Origin: Planctomycetota bacterium | GTDB lineage: Bacteria > Planctomycetota > MHYJ01 > WSZJ01 > JACPWG01 | DNA: 38,422 nucleotides | Direction of reading: 5' to 3' | NCBI GenBank assembly: GCA_016197205.1 | Contig: JACPWG010000094.1 | Span: 1-38,422, forward strand | Notes under the pieces: model-generated | Told to the model about the DNA's origin: nothing | What the model saw: only the letters and a program-made list of their open reading frames with translations | Databases searched by the model: none | Program-made: the position numbers and the translations under genes | Part shown: in pieces, positions 8,601 to 16,600 of the stretch | Numbering within the stretch: position 1 is the stretch's first letter | Layout of the letters: each line of letters opens with the position of its first letter

Positions 8601-10156
8601 GTGCACTCGGCGACACTTTCCAACAGTATCTAGCAATGTCGGGGCGACTGCGGGAACGGGATGCATGGGTCACCTGGCTGGCCGCCGAAGTACGAAAGGG
8701 AGGATTCAGCCAAGCAGCCGTTGTTCATGATCGGCAGGAGGCCTTCGCGCTCATCGCCCAAGGCCGACCACAAGAGGGCATCCAACGACTGGTAGCCCTC
8801 CTGCAGCGGCTTCGGCAGACTACCGAATTTGAAGCGGCGTTCCAGCTCGCCGCGACCGCTGTGACGCTTGGTCGCGCTCTGCTCCAATGCGGCTTGTCAG
8901 AGCAAGCCGTGCCGGTCTTGCGGGAAGCGGTCCAGCAGTGGGAAGCCCTCGTAGCAACCGCCGAGGAATCAGAAGCGCGACCGCGGCGTGGCAACCTCGC
9001 GGCGACGTTGGGCGACCTGGCAAACGCCTTGCGAGAAACCGGGCAGTTGGCGGAAGCACTTCTTGTTTCAGAACGCGCTCTTGAGCTAAACCGAGAACTT
9101 GGCGATGAACGCAGCGTTGCCGCTGGACACGGCCGATGCGCTGAAATCCTCGCGACTCAGGGCCGATACCGGGAAGCCGACAGCCGGTATGATACCGGCT
9201 TGGCCGCCTCCCAACGGGCCGGAGACAAAGAGCTGGTTGCCACCACACTCCAGCATCAAGGCGACTTGGCCGACAAGGTGGGCCAGCTCGAGCGCGCCTC
9301 CGCCCTGTACAACCGCGCGCTCGAGTTGTTCCAGGAAATGCACGACGAGGGCGGCGAGATGCTGACGTGCAACTTGCTGGGCGTGGTCGAGCAGAAGGCC
9401 AGCCGGCTGTCCGAAGCGCGAAGTTGGTATGAGCGATCCCGGGAGTTGGCCGAGCGATTGGGAAACCGGGCGTCGGTAGGCGTCGCGGCCCAGAACATCG
9501 GCATCGTCTGTCAAATGGAAGGCGAAGCGGCCCAGAAGCGAGGCGATGAAAAGACTGCGACGGCTCGATTCAGGGAGGCCCTACGCTTCATCACGCAGAG
9601 TCTGCAAGTGAGCGTCGAGACCCAGAACCAGCCAAGGCAAGCTTCCTCACACTTCCAACTGTCGAAGGTCTACCGGCTGCTCAACGATTTGGACGCTGCA
9701 GAGCGTCACGCTCACCAAGGGCGAGAGATATGTGAGCGACTGGGCTCGAACGATGTCCATCTGGACTACCACAACCTCGCCCAAATCGCCCACGCCCGCG
9801 GCGACGCCGCCCAGGCCGCCGACTGGGAGCGCAAGCGCGACGCTGCCGCTGCCGCGCAGGAACAACGCGCGCAGGGTGCAGGCGGCCTGCCGGCGCAGTT
9901 CGTGCAGGCTGTGCAAGCGCTGGCCCTCGACTGCGCGCGAGCCGGCTTCGACGAGGCCCAGCCGGCTCCGCTCCCGCCCGACGCCGAGGCCGCGCTGGCG
10001 CAACTGGACAAGTTCCCCGCGCCCATGCCCGACCTGGCCGCCTTCCTCCGTCGCCTCGCCGCCCGCGAGGTGCCCGCGCTTCCCGCCCCGCTGCCCCCCG
10101 AACTGACCGCGCTGCTCACTCAACTTCTGGACGCCGTGAAGGAAGCCGGGAAGTAA
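5651..10156 (+). CDS. CHAT protease-TIR-STAND NTPase-TPR protein, candidate immune receptor
   Basis: 1501 residues. Order: CHAT caspase-like domain (about 1-385) with catalytic pair His222 (HFEGHGVF) and Cys276 (LEACRTGQ); TIR domain (about 397-535), starting EFDVFLSHAHAD and holding VWLDKW and candidate catalytic Glu471 (WVAAEIEM); linker; STAND/NB-ARC NTPase with Walker A GGMGKTS (596-602, Lys600), Walker B Asp674 (LMVWDNFE), an arginine strand LLVTIRPED and a HPLSIEL helix; a helical region; TPRs (about 1060-1410); Pro/Ala-rich tail. STAND proteins normally carry one effector; here a protease and a probable NADase share one chain, with the TPRs as likely sensor. ATG 5651 is set by GAGGGGA upstream. 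It stands alone between mazF-derived direct repeats. Codon GC3 drops sharply in the TPR part. Domain calls are secure; an antiphage role is inference. Confidence 0.9.
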   Translation: MSELRLFLERSGATLQVRLGSNGGLGKPLPFQPFLTDDDFEDLRWYLEDFMDLPDGGALVRAERVERAMEDWGRRLFDAVFKDGDNREFLLQLRREPEPRLLTLATRDIEALRQPWEMMADERGPLIRQGITIRRQLETAGKPVEFQTGLPLRVLLVVSRPGDTGFIDPRLTSRSILEALTPLGAHVKLDFCRPPTLPRMDEMLHEAKRRHQPYHIVHFEGHGVFLPEVEIGALCFEKPDAPGAALAEAKTDFVRADRLGDLLAAHAIPLVILEACRTGQLGKVAVFRAVAPRLIQAGVGSVLSMSHAVHVQAAHILLKRFYHELVAGVTVGQALEQGRAALMANPGRWLERGPVAREVTLKDWFLPHLYQCGADLQLVPAGLASTVPSSVGEEEAKEFDVFLSHAHADSARVEGIATRLHEKHGLRVWLDKWACGPGPLHPQCRDGVSKSRFVLIVCSSAALASAWVAAEIEMAHALDPRGRNLIPLKMEAVELPLDLRALLWVDFLDPAQDAANTGKVAAMIGPRTSTPGAVGAADDGKTAPPRSAGRSVAARGDEAGAFPRPPVYGFHGRAHELYDLEGHFRRHRAIMVHAMGGMGKTSLATEAAHWWTRTGLFPDGACFVSFEQFATADRVVQVLGSYLEGVAFSSHPIDEQFRRAKEYFHTRSVLMVWDNFESVLPKFNERPRLPGTGAASPGADGGGASVYSEEERRRVLDLFRDWTEAEDGLGRLLVTIRPEDSGLLGACKVELRGLARPDSLGLLVRVLEKAGVDLQKRGLTRETLGPLLAMLADHPLSIELVGPHLNKLTPDAIMADFGRLLAEFQRGEGQERNDSLLASLAFSTRRLSPAAQAALPWLGLFSGGVFEDNLLDVSGIPPAEWEAARAEMEATALLRVERDIQLNDRPYLRFHPTLAYAASAAAVANPEEARKRFIEVYLGVMQAVDHAMSGAQPRAGLEVMAREEINFRTSVRLAVDDHAFDLAGALGDTFQQYLAMSGRLRERDAWVTWLAAEVRKGGFSQAAVVHDRQEAFALIAQGRPQEGIQRLVALLQRLRQTTEFEAAFQLAATAVTLGRALLQCGLSEQAVPVLREAVQQWEALVATAEESEARPRRGNLAATLGDLANALRETGQLAEALLVSERALELNRELGDERSVAAGHGRCAEILATQGRYREADSRYDTGLAASQRAGDKELVATTLQHQGDLADKVGQLERASALYNRALELFQEMHDEGGEMLTCNLLGVVEQKASRLSEARSWYERSRELAERLGNRASVGVAAQNIGIVCQMEGEAAQKRGDEKTATARFREALRFITQSLQVSVETQNQPRQASSHFQLSKVYRLLNDLDAAERHAHQGREICERLGSNDVHLDYHNLAQIAHARGDAAQAADWERKRDAAAAAQEQRAQGAGGLPAQFVQAVQALALDCARAGFDEAQPAPLPPDAEAALAQLDKFPAPMPDLAAFLRRLAAREVPALPAPLPPELTALLTQLLDAVKEAGK

Positions 10157-10490
10157 TACCCGCAGCCTCCACCGCGACCCTGCCGAACCACGACCGCCAA
10201 ACCCCCCTCTCCCCTTTGCGGAGAGGAGCCCGCCCCCCCATAGCGCAGCCGTGGACCGCAACCAAATCCCCACCCCCTTCGCTCGCTGCGGCGAGCTTCA
10301 GGGGGGCGACTGGGAAACACGCATCGACGTCCGGGCGTAGGGGCGGGCCTTGTGCCCGCCCTCTTGGCGGTGCCGCGCAGACCAACGACTTGCCGCCGGT
10401 CGCGGGCGCCAACAAGGGGCGCCCCGAGCACGCCGACCCGTGACGCCCCCCACCGCGCGTCACCCCACCTTCGCCCGACGCCGGCTACCG
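10157..10490. other. Intergenic hairpins downstream of the CHAT-TIR gene
   Basis: No gene is visible. Two hairpins occur: CCTCTCC/GGAGAGG (10206-10226, 7-bp stem, 7-nt loop), which could end the CHAT transcript but lacks a T run, and GGGCGGGC/GCCCGCCC (10341-10361, 8-bp stem), a dispersed GC palindrome. The right direct repeat begins at 10441. Confidence 0.5.
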
Positions 10491-10650
10491 TCATAGCGCC
10501 AGCGTGAGCCGGAGCGCTTCGTCCACTTCCCTCATCCGCTGCGGTGAAAGCCGGCCGGCGGGGGTTACCACGCCCGTCTTCGGCTCGCCGAAGCGTCCAG
10601 GATCGATCGACCGCACCTGGAGGCACAGGAAAACGGTGTCCAGGCGGAGA
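10441..10650 (+). repeat. Direct repeat flanking the CHAT-TIR gene, right copy
   Basis: Same-orientation match to 5211-5405. This copy is the intact one: it covers the last third of the functional-looking mazF gene and about 50 bp beyond its stop. The left copy is therefore probably the duplicated remnant. Confidence 0.85.
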
Positions 10651-10853
10651 CCGGTTTCCTTCGCCGAGACCCGGACGTTTGTCGGGTAGTCTCGCGTGAC
10701 GTTCCGAGCGTCCGTCCCGACCACGACCGTAACGACCAGGGGAAGCCGATTGATCGCGTCGGCGGAGACGACGAGCACGGGTCGAGTGCCCGACTGCTCC
10801 CTGCCTTTCGTCGGGTCCAGGCTGACGAAATGGACCTGTCCACGCTGGATCAT
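10491..10853 (-). CDS. MazF/PemK-type toxin (endoribonuclease)
   Basis: 120 residues, normal length. The N-terminal IQRGQVHFVSLDPTKGREQS strand-loop and GTRPVLVVSADAINR are the MazF/PemK hallmarks (RG, and the GSEQxGxRP-type motif with Arg next to Pro). The middle carries VVVGTD, and the end VFLCLQVRSIDPGRF followed by a GRLS helix. Toxins of this family cut mRNA at short single-strand motifs and are held inactive by the cognate antitoxin. The ATG overlaps the antitoxin stop by 4 nt (ATGA), a typical coupled pair. Its last third is the source of the direct repeats around the CHAT-TIR gene. The family call is secure; cleavage specificity cannot be read. Confidence 0.92.
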   Translation of the reverse strand: MIQRGQVHFVSLDPTKGREQSGTRPVLVVSADAINRLPLVVTVVVGTDARNVTRDYPTNVRVSAKETGLRLDTVFLCLQVRSIDPGRFGEPKTGVVTPAGRLSPQRMREVDEALRLTLAL

Positions 10854-11128
10854 GCATCCAGCCCGTCTCGCTCAGCGCGCTCGAATTCCGACGTGATCCT
10901 CCGGCTTGCGGCGCGGAGCTCCGGATCCGCGGCCATGCGGGCCATGGCGGCCTCGAACTCGGCCTGCTTGCGCCGGGCGCAAAACTGGGTGAGTGCAAGC
11001 TTCACGAGCCCATTGAAGTTGGCTCGTTCGGCCGGCGGGAGGGCCCCCATCGCGTCGTCCACGAGTCGCCTCGGCAGGGCGACGCTTCGCCGGACCGTCG
11101 CACCCCTGCTGCCCACGGACTTCTTCAC
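10850..11128 (-). CDS. MazE-position antitoxin, ribbon-helix-helix-like
   Basis: 92 residues. The N-terminal part (ATVRRSVALPRRLVDDAMGALPP) looks like a ribbon-helix-helix strand and helix for operator binding. The C-terminal part (ARRKQAEFEAAMARMAADPELRAASRRITSEFERAERDG) is a long acidic helix of the kind that wraps MazF toxins. I chose GTG 11128 because GGAGG lies 8 nt upstream; a GTG at 11137 is also in frame but touches that site. It overlaps the toxin start by 4 nt and is the first gene behind the promoter at 11173-11200. It probably represses its own operon, by analogy with the family. Confidence 0.8.
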   Translation of the reverse strand: MKKSVGSRGATVRRSVALPRRLVDDAMGALPPAERANFNGLVKLALTQFCARRKQAEFEAAMARMAADPELRAASRRITSEFERAERDGLDA

Positions 11129-11172
11129 GGCTCGCACCTCCAGGTGACACTGGATCACACATCTTGAGTGAC

Positions 11173-11200
11173 AGTCTAGCACACTCCCATCGCCCGTCAA
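11173..11200 (-). promoter_or_regulatory. Promoter of the mazEF-type operon
   Basis: TTGACG (11200-11195) and TAGACT (11178-11173) are 16 bp apart, with TGC in front of the -10. The leader to the antitoxin GTG is about 40 nt. Short GTGA/TCAC half-sites lie just downstream and could be antitoxin operators, but the symmetry is weak. Confidence 0.7.
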
Positions 11201-11429
11201 GGGTCTGCACCACGCGGCTCGAGCGCGCGGAGCAGGAGCAGGTGGCTTGCCAGGAAGGGCTTCCCTGCGAAAAGGCCCAGCCGTCCGCCGTTCGAGCGCT
11301 CTCGAAGCTCGGGAGAGATGCTGCGAGGAAGGCTGCACGCGGACGTGCATGCGGCAGTGGGCGAAGCCACTCCGCGCGGAGAGGCCAGGAAGGGGGACAG
11401 GGCCCCGATCGCTCGCGGCGTCCGGAACC

Positions 11430-12023
11430 CTACAAGGTGACCGCCCGCTTCGGATCGTCCAGGGCCTCGATCCGCACCCGCCGCCGGCGCGGCTCGTGGC
11501 GCAACCGGATCCGAAAAACCTCCGCGGAGAGCCACCCCTCCTTCGACGGGGACACCGGGACGTACCGCCTTCCGGAAAGACGGTAGACCTCGGGCCTCCG
11601 GCTCTCGGCGTCGATCACGACCACCTGGCGAACGCGCAGACGCGCGAAGAACGGGAACTTGTCATAGGTCTCGTCGTCCGGCGAGCCCAGCTCGATCACC
11701 GCGTCCGCGGCGCCGACGATCCCCCGGCGCCGGATGACGCCTTCGTTTCCCGCGGCCACGAAGCTCAGGTCCGGGACGCGGTAGTCATGGTCCGGGTTCT
11801 CCGGATCGTTCACGCCGGCGCCCTCGACGACCTGCCCGTGTCCCAGTCGGTCGCAATGCAGCGTGAGAAACGTGACGAGGCGGCTTTCCATCGACTGGTG
11901 ATCGAACGAAGGCGGCGGCACCATGTGTAGCTCCCCCTCCCACACCTCATCGAGCCGGTCCAGCCCGCGGGCGTGGCGCTCGTGAAGCTCCTCTTCGGAC
12001 ACGGAAACGAGAACTGCTCGCAT
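11430..12023 (-). CDS. Uma2-family (DUF820) putative endonuclease
   Basis: 197 residues. The Uma2 fold, a PD-(D/E)xK nuclease relative abundant in cyanobacteria and planctomycetes, is recognisable from VPDLSFV (Asp85), VIELGSPDDETYDKFPFFA (Glu111, Lys122) and the strand VRQVVVIDAESRRPEVYRL. The N-terminal ERHARGLDRLDEVWEGELHMVPPPS matches the usual D-x-x-x-G-x-L-x-x-x-P start. The family often occurs in many copies, and no cellular role is firmly established. The gene has its own extended -10 promoter and ends about 300 bp before the mazEF promoter, with no gene between. The MITE-like element copy 2 lies just upstream of the promoter. Confidence 0.88.
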   Translation of the reverse strand: MRAVLVSVSEEELHERHARGLDRLDEVWEGELHMVPPPSFDHQSMESRLVTFLTLHCDRLGHGQVVEGAGVNDPENPDHDYRVPDLSFVAAGNEGVIRRRGIVGAADAVIELGSPDDETYDKFPFFARLRVRQVVVIDAESRRPEVYRLSGRRYVPVSPSKEGWLSAEVFRIRLRHEPRRRRVRIEALDDPKRAVTL

Positions 12024-12051
12024 GTGCGTTCACTCGACGAGAGACGAACCG

Positions 12052-12080
12052 AGTATAGCACCCCATCGAGCGCAGGACAA
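12052..12080 (-). promoter_or_regulatory. Promoter of the Uma2 gene
   Basis: TTGTCC (12080-12075) and TATACT (12057-12052) are 17 bp apart, with TGC directly before the -10. Transcription would begin near 12045, only about 22 nt before the ATG at 12023. Confidence 0.75.
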
Positions 12081-12151
12081 TGGTCTCGGCCCCGGCTCTG
12101 GTGCGCAGGCATGGGCCCGAATCGCCCGCCCGCCCGGAGTTCCCTACCCGC

Positions 12152-12526
12152 CAGCCCTCTCAAGGTGGCTGAACGAGTCGACGCGAGCGGCACGGAGGCT
12201 CCAGCGGCCGAGCGCGGGAAGGGGCGAACTTCCCTCTGCTCGCCTTCGTCGGCCCCGAGCCCTTGTGGTGCAGGGCTTCCGCCCTGCACCGACGGGACGC
12301 CCCGTATGAAATTCGGCGAGCGTTTGGAGTGCGGGAGCGGCCGGAGGAAGTCGGGGAGGAACTTCGGACGTTCCGTGCGAGAGCGGGTGCGGGGCGGACC
12401 CGTCCACCGAAGCGCCGCGCGCGAAGGCGGAAGCCCTGCACCACAAGGCCGACTCAAGTCGCCTGCTCAAGGGATCACGCCAGTTGCGGCGGGCGACGGG
12501 GCGGCGCAGCCACCTTGGAGGGGCTG
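12152..12526 (+). mobile_element. MITE-like element, family 1, copy 2 (375 bp)
   Basis: Terminal inverted repeats are 12152-12171 and 12507-12526 (CAGCCACCTTGGAGGGGCTG), matching as complements at 18 of 20 positions. Flanks CCCTACCCGC (12142-12151) and CCCTACCGGC (12527-12536) are a 10-bp duplication with one mismatch. A GGTGCAGGGC-TTCC-GCCCTGCACC hairpin lies near 12260-12290. Around 12425-12450 an inverted copy of its flank occurs (GGCGGAAGCCCTGCACCAC then AAGG), giving a second, larger palindrome. No protein is encoded. It sits between the Uma2 promoter and the TPR gene. Confidence 0.88.
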
Positions 12527-12687
12527 CCCTACCGGCTTGATGCTTGCATTTCCCGCCGACGCCGCCTATCATCGCGCGGCGGGGCGTCTGCCAACCGCCC
12601 CCGCCGAGCCCGGGCTGCCCGCTCTCGCGCCCCGTCGTCGCCGTCGCCGGTGCACGCCCCCTCACCTCAGCCAATAGGCCTTCGCCG

Positions 12688-13656
12688 ATGTCGACCCAAG
12701 CCTACGACGAGTTCCGCAAGCTCCTCCGCGCGCGCGCCTACGTCGAGGCCGCGGCGTTCGCCGAACGCGAGTCGGTGCTCCGCCGCGACGCCGACGCCTT
12801 CTGGTTGACCCAGGAGGCCATCGCCCTCAGCCTCGCCGGCCGCGCCGAGGAAGCGCTGGGCTTCGCCGAAAAAGCGCTCGCCGTCGCCCCGGCCAACCGG
12901 TACGCGCTCGCCGCACGCGCCGACGCACGCCTCCGGCTCGAACGCTTCGCCGAGGCCGCGGCCGATTTCGCGGAATGCGTCAACCTGCCCGGCGCGCCGG
13001 AGCGGGCGCGCGAAGGACTGCTGCGCTCGGTCGCAGGGCTTCAGGACTGGTCGCGTATGCTCGAGCTGCTCGAGCGCTGGGAGCTGCCGCCCGGGGGCCG
13101 CTTCCCTTGGCAGGTCCGGGCGCTGCGCGGGCTCGGTCGCGCCGACGAGGCGTTGGCCGCCTGCCAGGCATGGCTCGCTCTCGAAAAGGACCTGCCGGCG
13201 GCGCTCTGGGCGCTCTCCGAGTTGGAGGTCGAGCGCGAGGGACTCGACGTCGTGCGCGACCGCTACGAGCGGCTCGCGCGCATCGCTTCCCGACCGCCGG
13301 TCTACCGCGAGATCTACGCGTCGCTGTGCCGCCGCTCCGGCCGCGACGAGCAGGCGGTGCAGGTCTATGCCCAGCTCGGCGCCGCGGGCGGCGGGACGCG
13401 CGTCCAGCGCAAGGAGGCCTTCGCACTCGCCGGCTCCGCCCACGAGCTGGAAGCGCTGCCGCAGTTCGAGGAAATCCTGCGAGCGACGCCGCGCGACTAC
13501 TACGTCCTCAGCGGCTACGAGGGCGCGTGCCGCCGCATCGGGCAGCTCGAGCGGGCCTGGAAATTCTACCAGGAACTGCTCGCGCTCCATCCGCAGGAAA
13601 AGGGCCTGTACGGCCGCCGGCGCCGGATCGCGGGAATGTTGGAAAAGGGATCCTGA
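12688..13656 (+). CDS. TPR-repeat protein, partner of the fused ATPase-phosphatase
   Basis: 322 residues made almost entirely of tetratricopeptide-type helix pairs: for example FWLTQEAIALSLAGRAEEAL, then EKALAVAPANRYALAARADAR, LERFAEAAADFAECV, FPWQVRALRGLGRADEALA and LSGYEGACRRIGQLERAWKF. No signal peptide or membrane segment, so it should be cytoplasmic, and TPRs suggest protein binding. ATG 12688 begins the repeat-rich part; an upstream in-frame start at 12544 would add a Pro-rich stretch next to the mobile element and is unlikely. The TGA overlaps the next gene's ATG by one base (TGATG), so the pair is almost certainly co-translated and may form a complex. Confidence 0.85.
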   Translation: MSTQAYDEFRKLLRARAYVEAAAFAERESVLRRDADAFWLTQEAIALSLAGRAEEALGFAEKALAVAPANRYALAARADARLRLERFAEAAADFAECVNLPGAPERAREGLLRSVAGLQDWSRMLELLERWELPPGGRFPWQVRALRGLGRADEALAACQAWLALEKDLPAALWALSELEVEREGLDVVRDRYERLARIASRPPVYREIYASLCRRSGRDEQAVQVYAQLGAAGGGTRVQRKEAFALAGSAHELEALPQFEEILRATPRDYYVLSGYEGACRRIGQLERAWKFYQELLALHPQEKGLYGRRRRIAGMLEKGS

Positions 13657-16600
13657 TGGCGACCTCCGCCCCGCGCGCCGCCCACAAAGCGCCCGCGCCC
13701 GCCCGCATCGGGGACCTGGTGGAGGTCCCGCCGGTCCGGACCGTGGTCCGGCTCGAGGAGGGACTCCGCCAGGCGCGCGAGACCTGTACGGGGTTCGTCT
13801 TCACCGACGAAGTCACGCGCCACGTCGCCGCGCTCTCCGAGTGTCTGCTCGCCGATCACGGCCGCGGCATCTTTCTCCGCGGCGATTTCGGTTCCGGCAA
13901 GTCGCACTTCCTCGCCGCGCTCAGCGCCTGGCTCGCGCGCGAGCCGGACGCCGCGGCCTTGACGGCCGCGCACGAAGACTTGCGACGGGTGGCAGCGTCG
14001 GGGCGGCGTTTCCTCCCCGTGCCTGTCTCGCTCGTCCGCTTCCGCGCGACGACGGCGCTCGAAGAGATCCTCATCGCCGAGCTCGAGCGGCAGCTCGCGG
14101 CCGCCGGTCACCCGACGCCGCTCACGCCGCTTGGCCGATTCCTCGCTCGGCTGCGCGAAGTCCTGCGCGCACCTGGGGCGGCCGCGGCCTTTGCCTCCGC
14201 GCAGGGACTCGCGCCGGAGGGGCTGGACGCGTGGCTGGCCGCGGACCCGCGCCGCGCCTACGTCGCGGGTTGCCGCTTCTTCGAAGAGCGGGGGCTCGCG
14301 ACGCCCGCCGGTCTGCTCGAACAAAAGGGCGAGACGCTCGCGGGCGCCGTCGACGCGGTCCGCCGCGCGGGCTATCACGGCCTCGTCCTCCTCATCGACG
14401 AGTTGTCGGAGTTCCTCCAGTCCAAGCCGGACGCCGCGCGCCTCAACGAGGACGCGCGCACGCTGCAGCTCCTCGGCGAGACCGCCGCCGAGGCGCCGCT
14501 GTGGATCGTCGCCGCGGTGCAGGAGGGGCTCGAAGCGGTCGGCGACGTCGCCGGCCCCACGCTGCGCAAGATCAAGGATCGCTTCCCGATCCTCCTGCGG
14601 CTCTCCACGCTCCACGTCCGCGACCTCATCGAGAGGCGCCTCGTGCGAAAGCGGCCCGGGGCGGATCGCGAGGTCCAGCGCATCCACGAGGCCTACCGTC
14701 GCCACTTCCCGGCCTTCGCCAGCACGTTCGACGACTTCCGCAGGATCTACCCGATCCATCCCACGACGCTCGCGCTCTTGGAAGGGCTCGGGTCGCTCTT
14801 TTCGCAACACCGCGGCATCGTGGATTTCGTGCACGCCAGGATCGGCGGCGATCCGCAACGCGGGATCCCGAGCATTCTCGACCGTCCGGCCGCGGTCCTC
14901 CTCGCCCCGGACGCGATCTACGAACACTTCGCGCCGCGCCTCGCCGAGTTCTCCGACTTCAACGTCTATCCCCGCCACGTGGTCCCGCACCTGGACCAGG
15001 TGGTGGATAGGGTAATCACCGTAGACGCGGACCGCGTCCTCGCACGCCGGCTGGTCCGGATCCTCGTGCTCTACGCGATCCACCCGACCGCGCGCCCTCC
15101 CTCCGTGCGCGACCTCGCGGAGCTGGCCGCCTGCATGCTCGCCGCGCACGACCCGGATCTGAACGCGGGCTTCGTGGCCGAGGCGCTGCTCGAGCCGCTG
15201 GCCGAGGCGAGCCCGTTCCTCGTTAAGAAAGAAGCGGCGAGCGGCGACCCGCTGGACCGGACGTACGCGATTTCGAAGGAAGAGGACCACGCGAGGACGT
15301 TGCGGGCGCGCGTGGCGCGGATCGCGGCGGGCCTGTCCCTCGACGACACCCGCCTCGTCCGCGAACCGCTCGCGTCGCTGCCGGCCTCCGCGGCCTGGCC
15401 GGGGCCGCTCGCGGCGATCCTTCCCGGACAGCCGGCGCTGCGGCGCGCGGTCTCCTGGCGCCGCAGCCAGCGCCAGGCCCTGATCGTCTGGGGGGAGCTG
15501 GGAGCGGAGACCGAAGTGCGGCGCCACATCGAGGCGGGGCTCGGGGCGGGGGGGGCGGACGGGGCGGATTTCGCGGTCGTGCTCGCGCAGGCGGGCTTCA
15601 CCTTTGCCGCGCCGAACGTCGCGGTCTGGCGCCTCCCCGCGCCGCGCGGAGAGGACGCGCAGGTCCTGTGCGAATTCGTCGCGCTCTCGCGGGCGGCGGC
15701 CGCGCTCGCGCCCTCGAATCCCGCGGACGCGCCGCTCCTGCCGGAGGCCGGGGACGGCCTGCGACGCGCCGAGCCCTCGGTCCAGGCGGCGCTGCTGTCC
15801 GTGCTCTACGCCGGGGAATTCGAGGCGCGGGCGATCCCGGTCGATCCGGCGGCGCGTCAAATGCGGCGCTTCCAGCGCCTGCTCGAGGCCGCCGGCGAGG
15901 TCCTCCTGGAGGAGCGGTATCCCCGCTTCAAGGAGATCGCGCCGGGCGGCGTCGGCCCGTCGCCGCGACTGTATCAGCGACTCGTGCAGGAGCTGGTGCT
16001 CCCCGGCAGCCTGCCGCTCGCGGCGGCGCGTGCCTCGGGGCTCAGCGAAGCGGTCGAGAGTCTGGCGGTCCCGTTGGGGCTCGTGGAGATCCGCGCCGGC
16101 GCCTTTCGGATCGCGCCTGAGCCGGCGGGGCACCCGCTGCTCTCGCACCTTTTTGGCCTGCTGCGACCGGCTGCGGCGGTCCCGGTCGGAGAAGTGCGGA
16201 GCGCGCTGGAGTCGGGCCCATTCGGCATGCCGGCGGAGAGCGCGGGTTTTCTCCTCGCCTCGCTCGCCCACGCGGGCCTGATTCGTTTTCAGAGCGGCGA
16301 GCGGCGCGTCCCGGTCGAATTCGTGGATGCGCTGAAACTCGATCCGGCGCATGCCATCTCGCTCGGCGAGCAGCTCGGACGGGAGGACCGGGAGCTGTTG
16401 ATGTCGTCGTGCCGGTTCCTGGCGCCACCCGCGGGCTGGGAGTCGTTCGGCGTGCGCGCGCAGCGGGAGGCATGGCAGGCCGCGATCCGTTTCAAGGCGC
16501 GGGCGGAGGAGCTGCTGGCCACGGTGGCACGGGGCATCGGTCAGGCCGCGCGTTATCCGGCGTTCGCTTCGCTCGAGCTGGGCGGCGCGGTCACGGCGCG

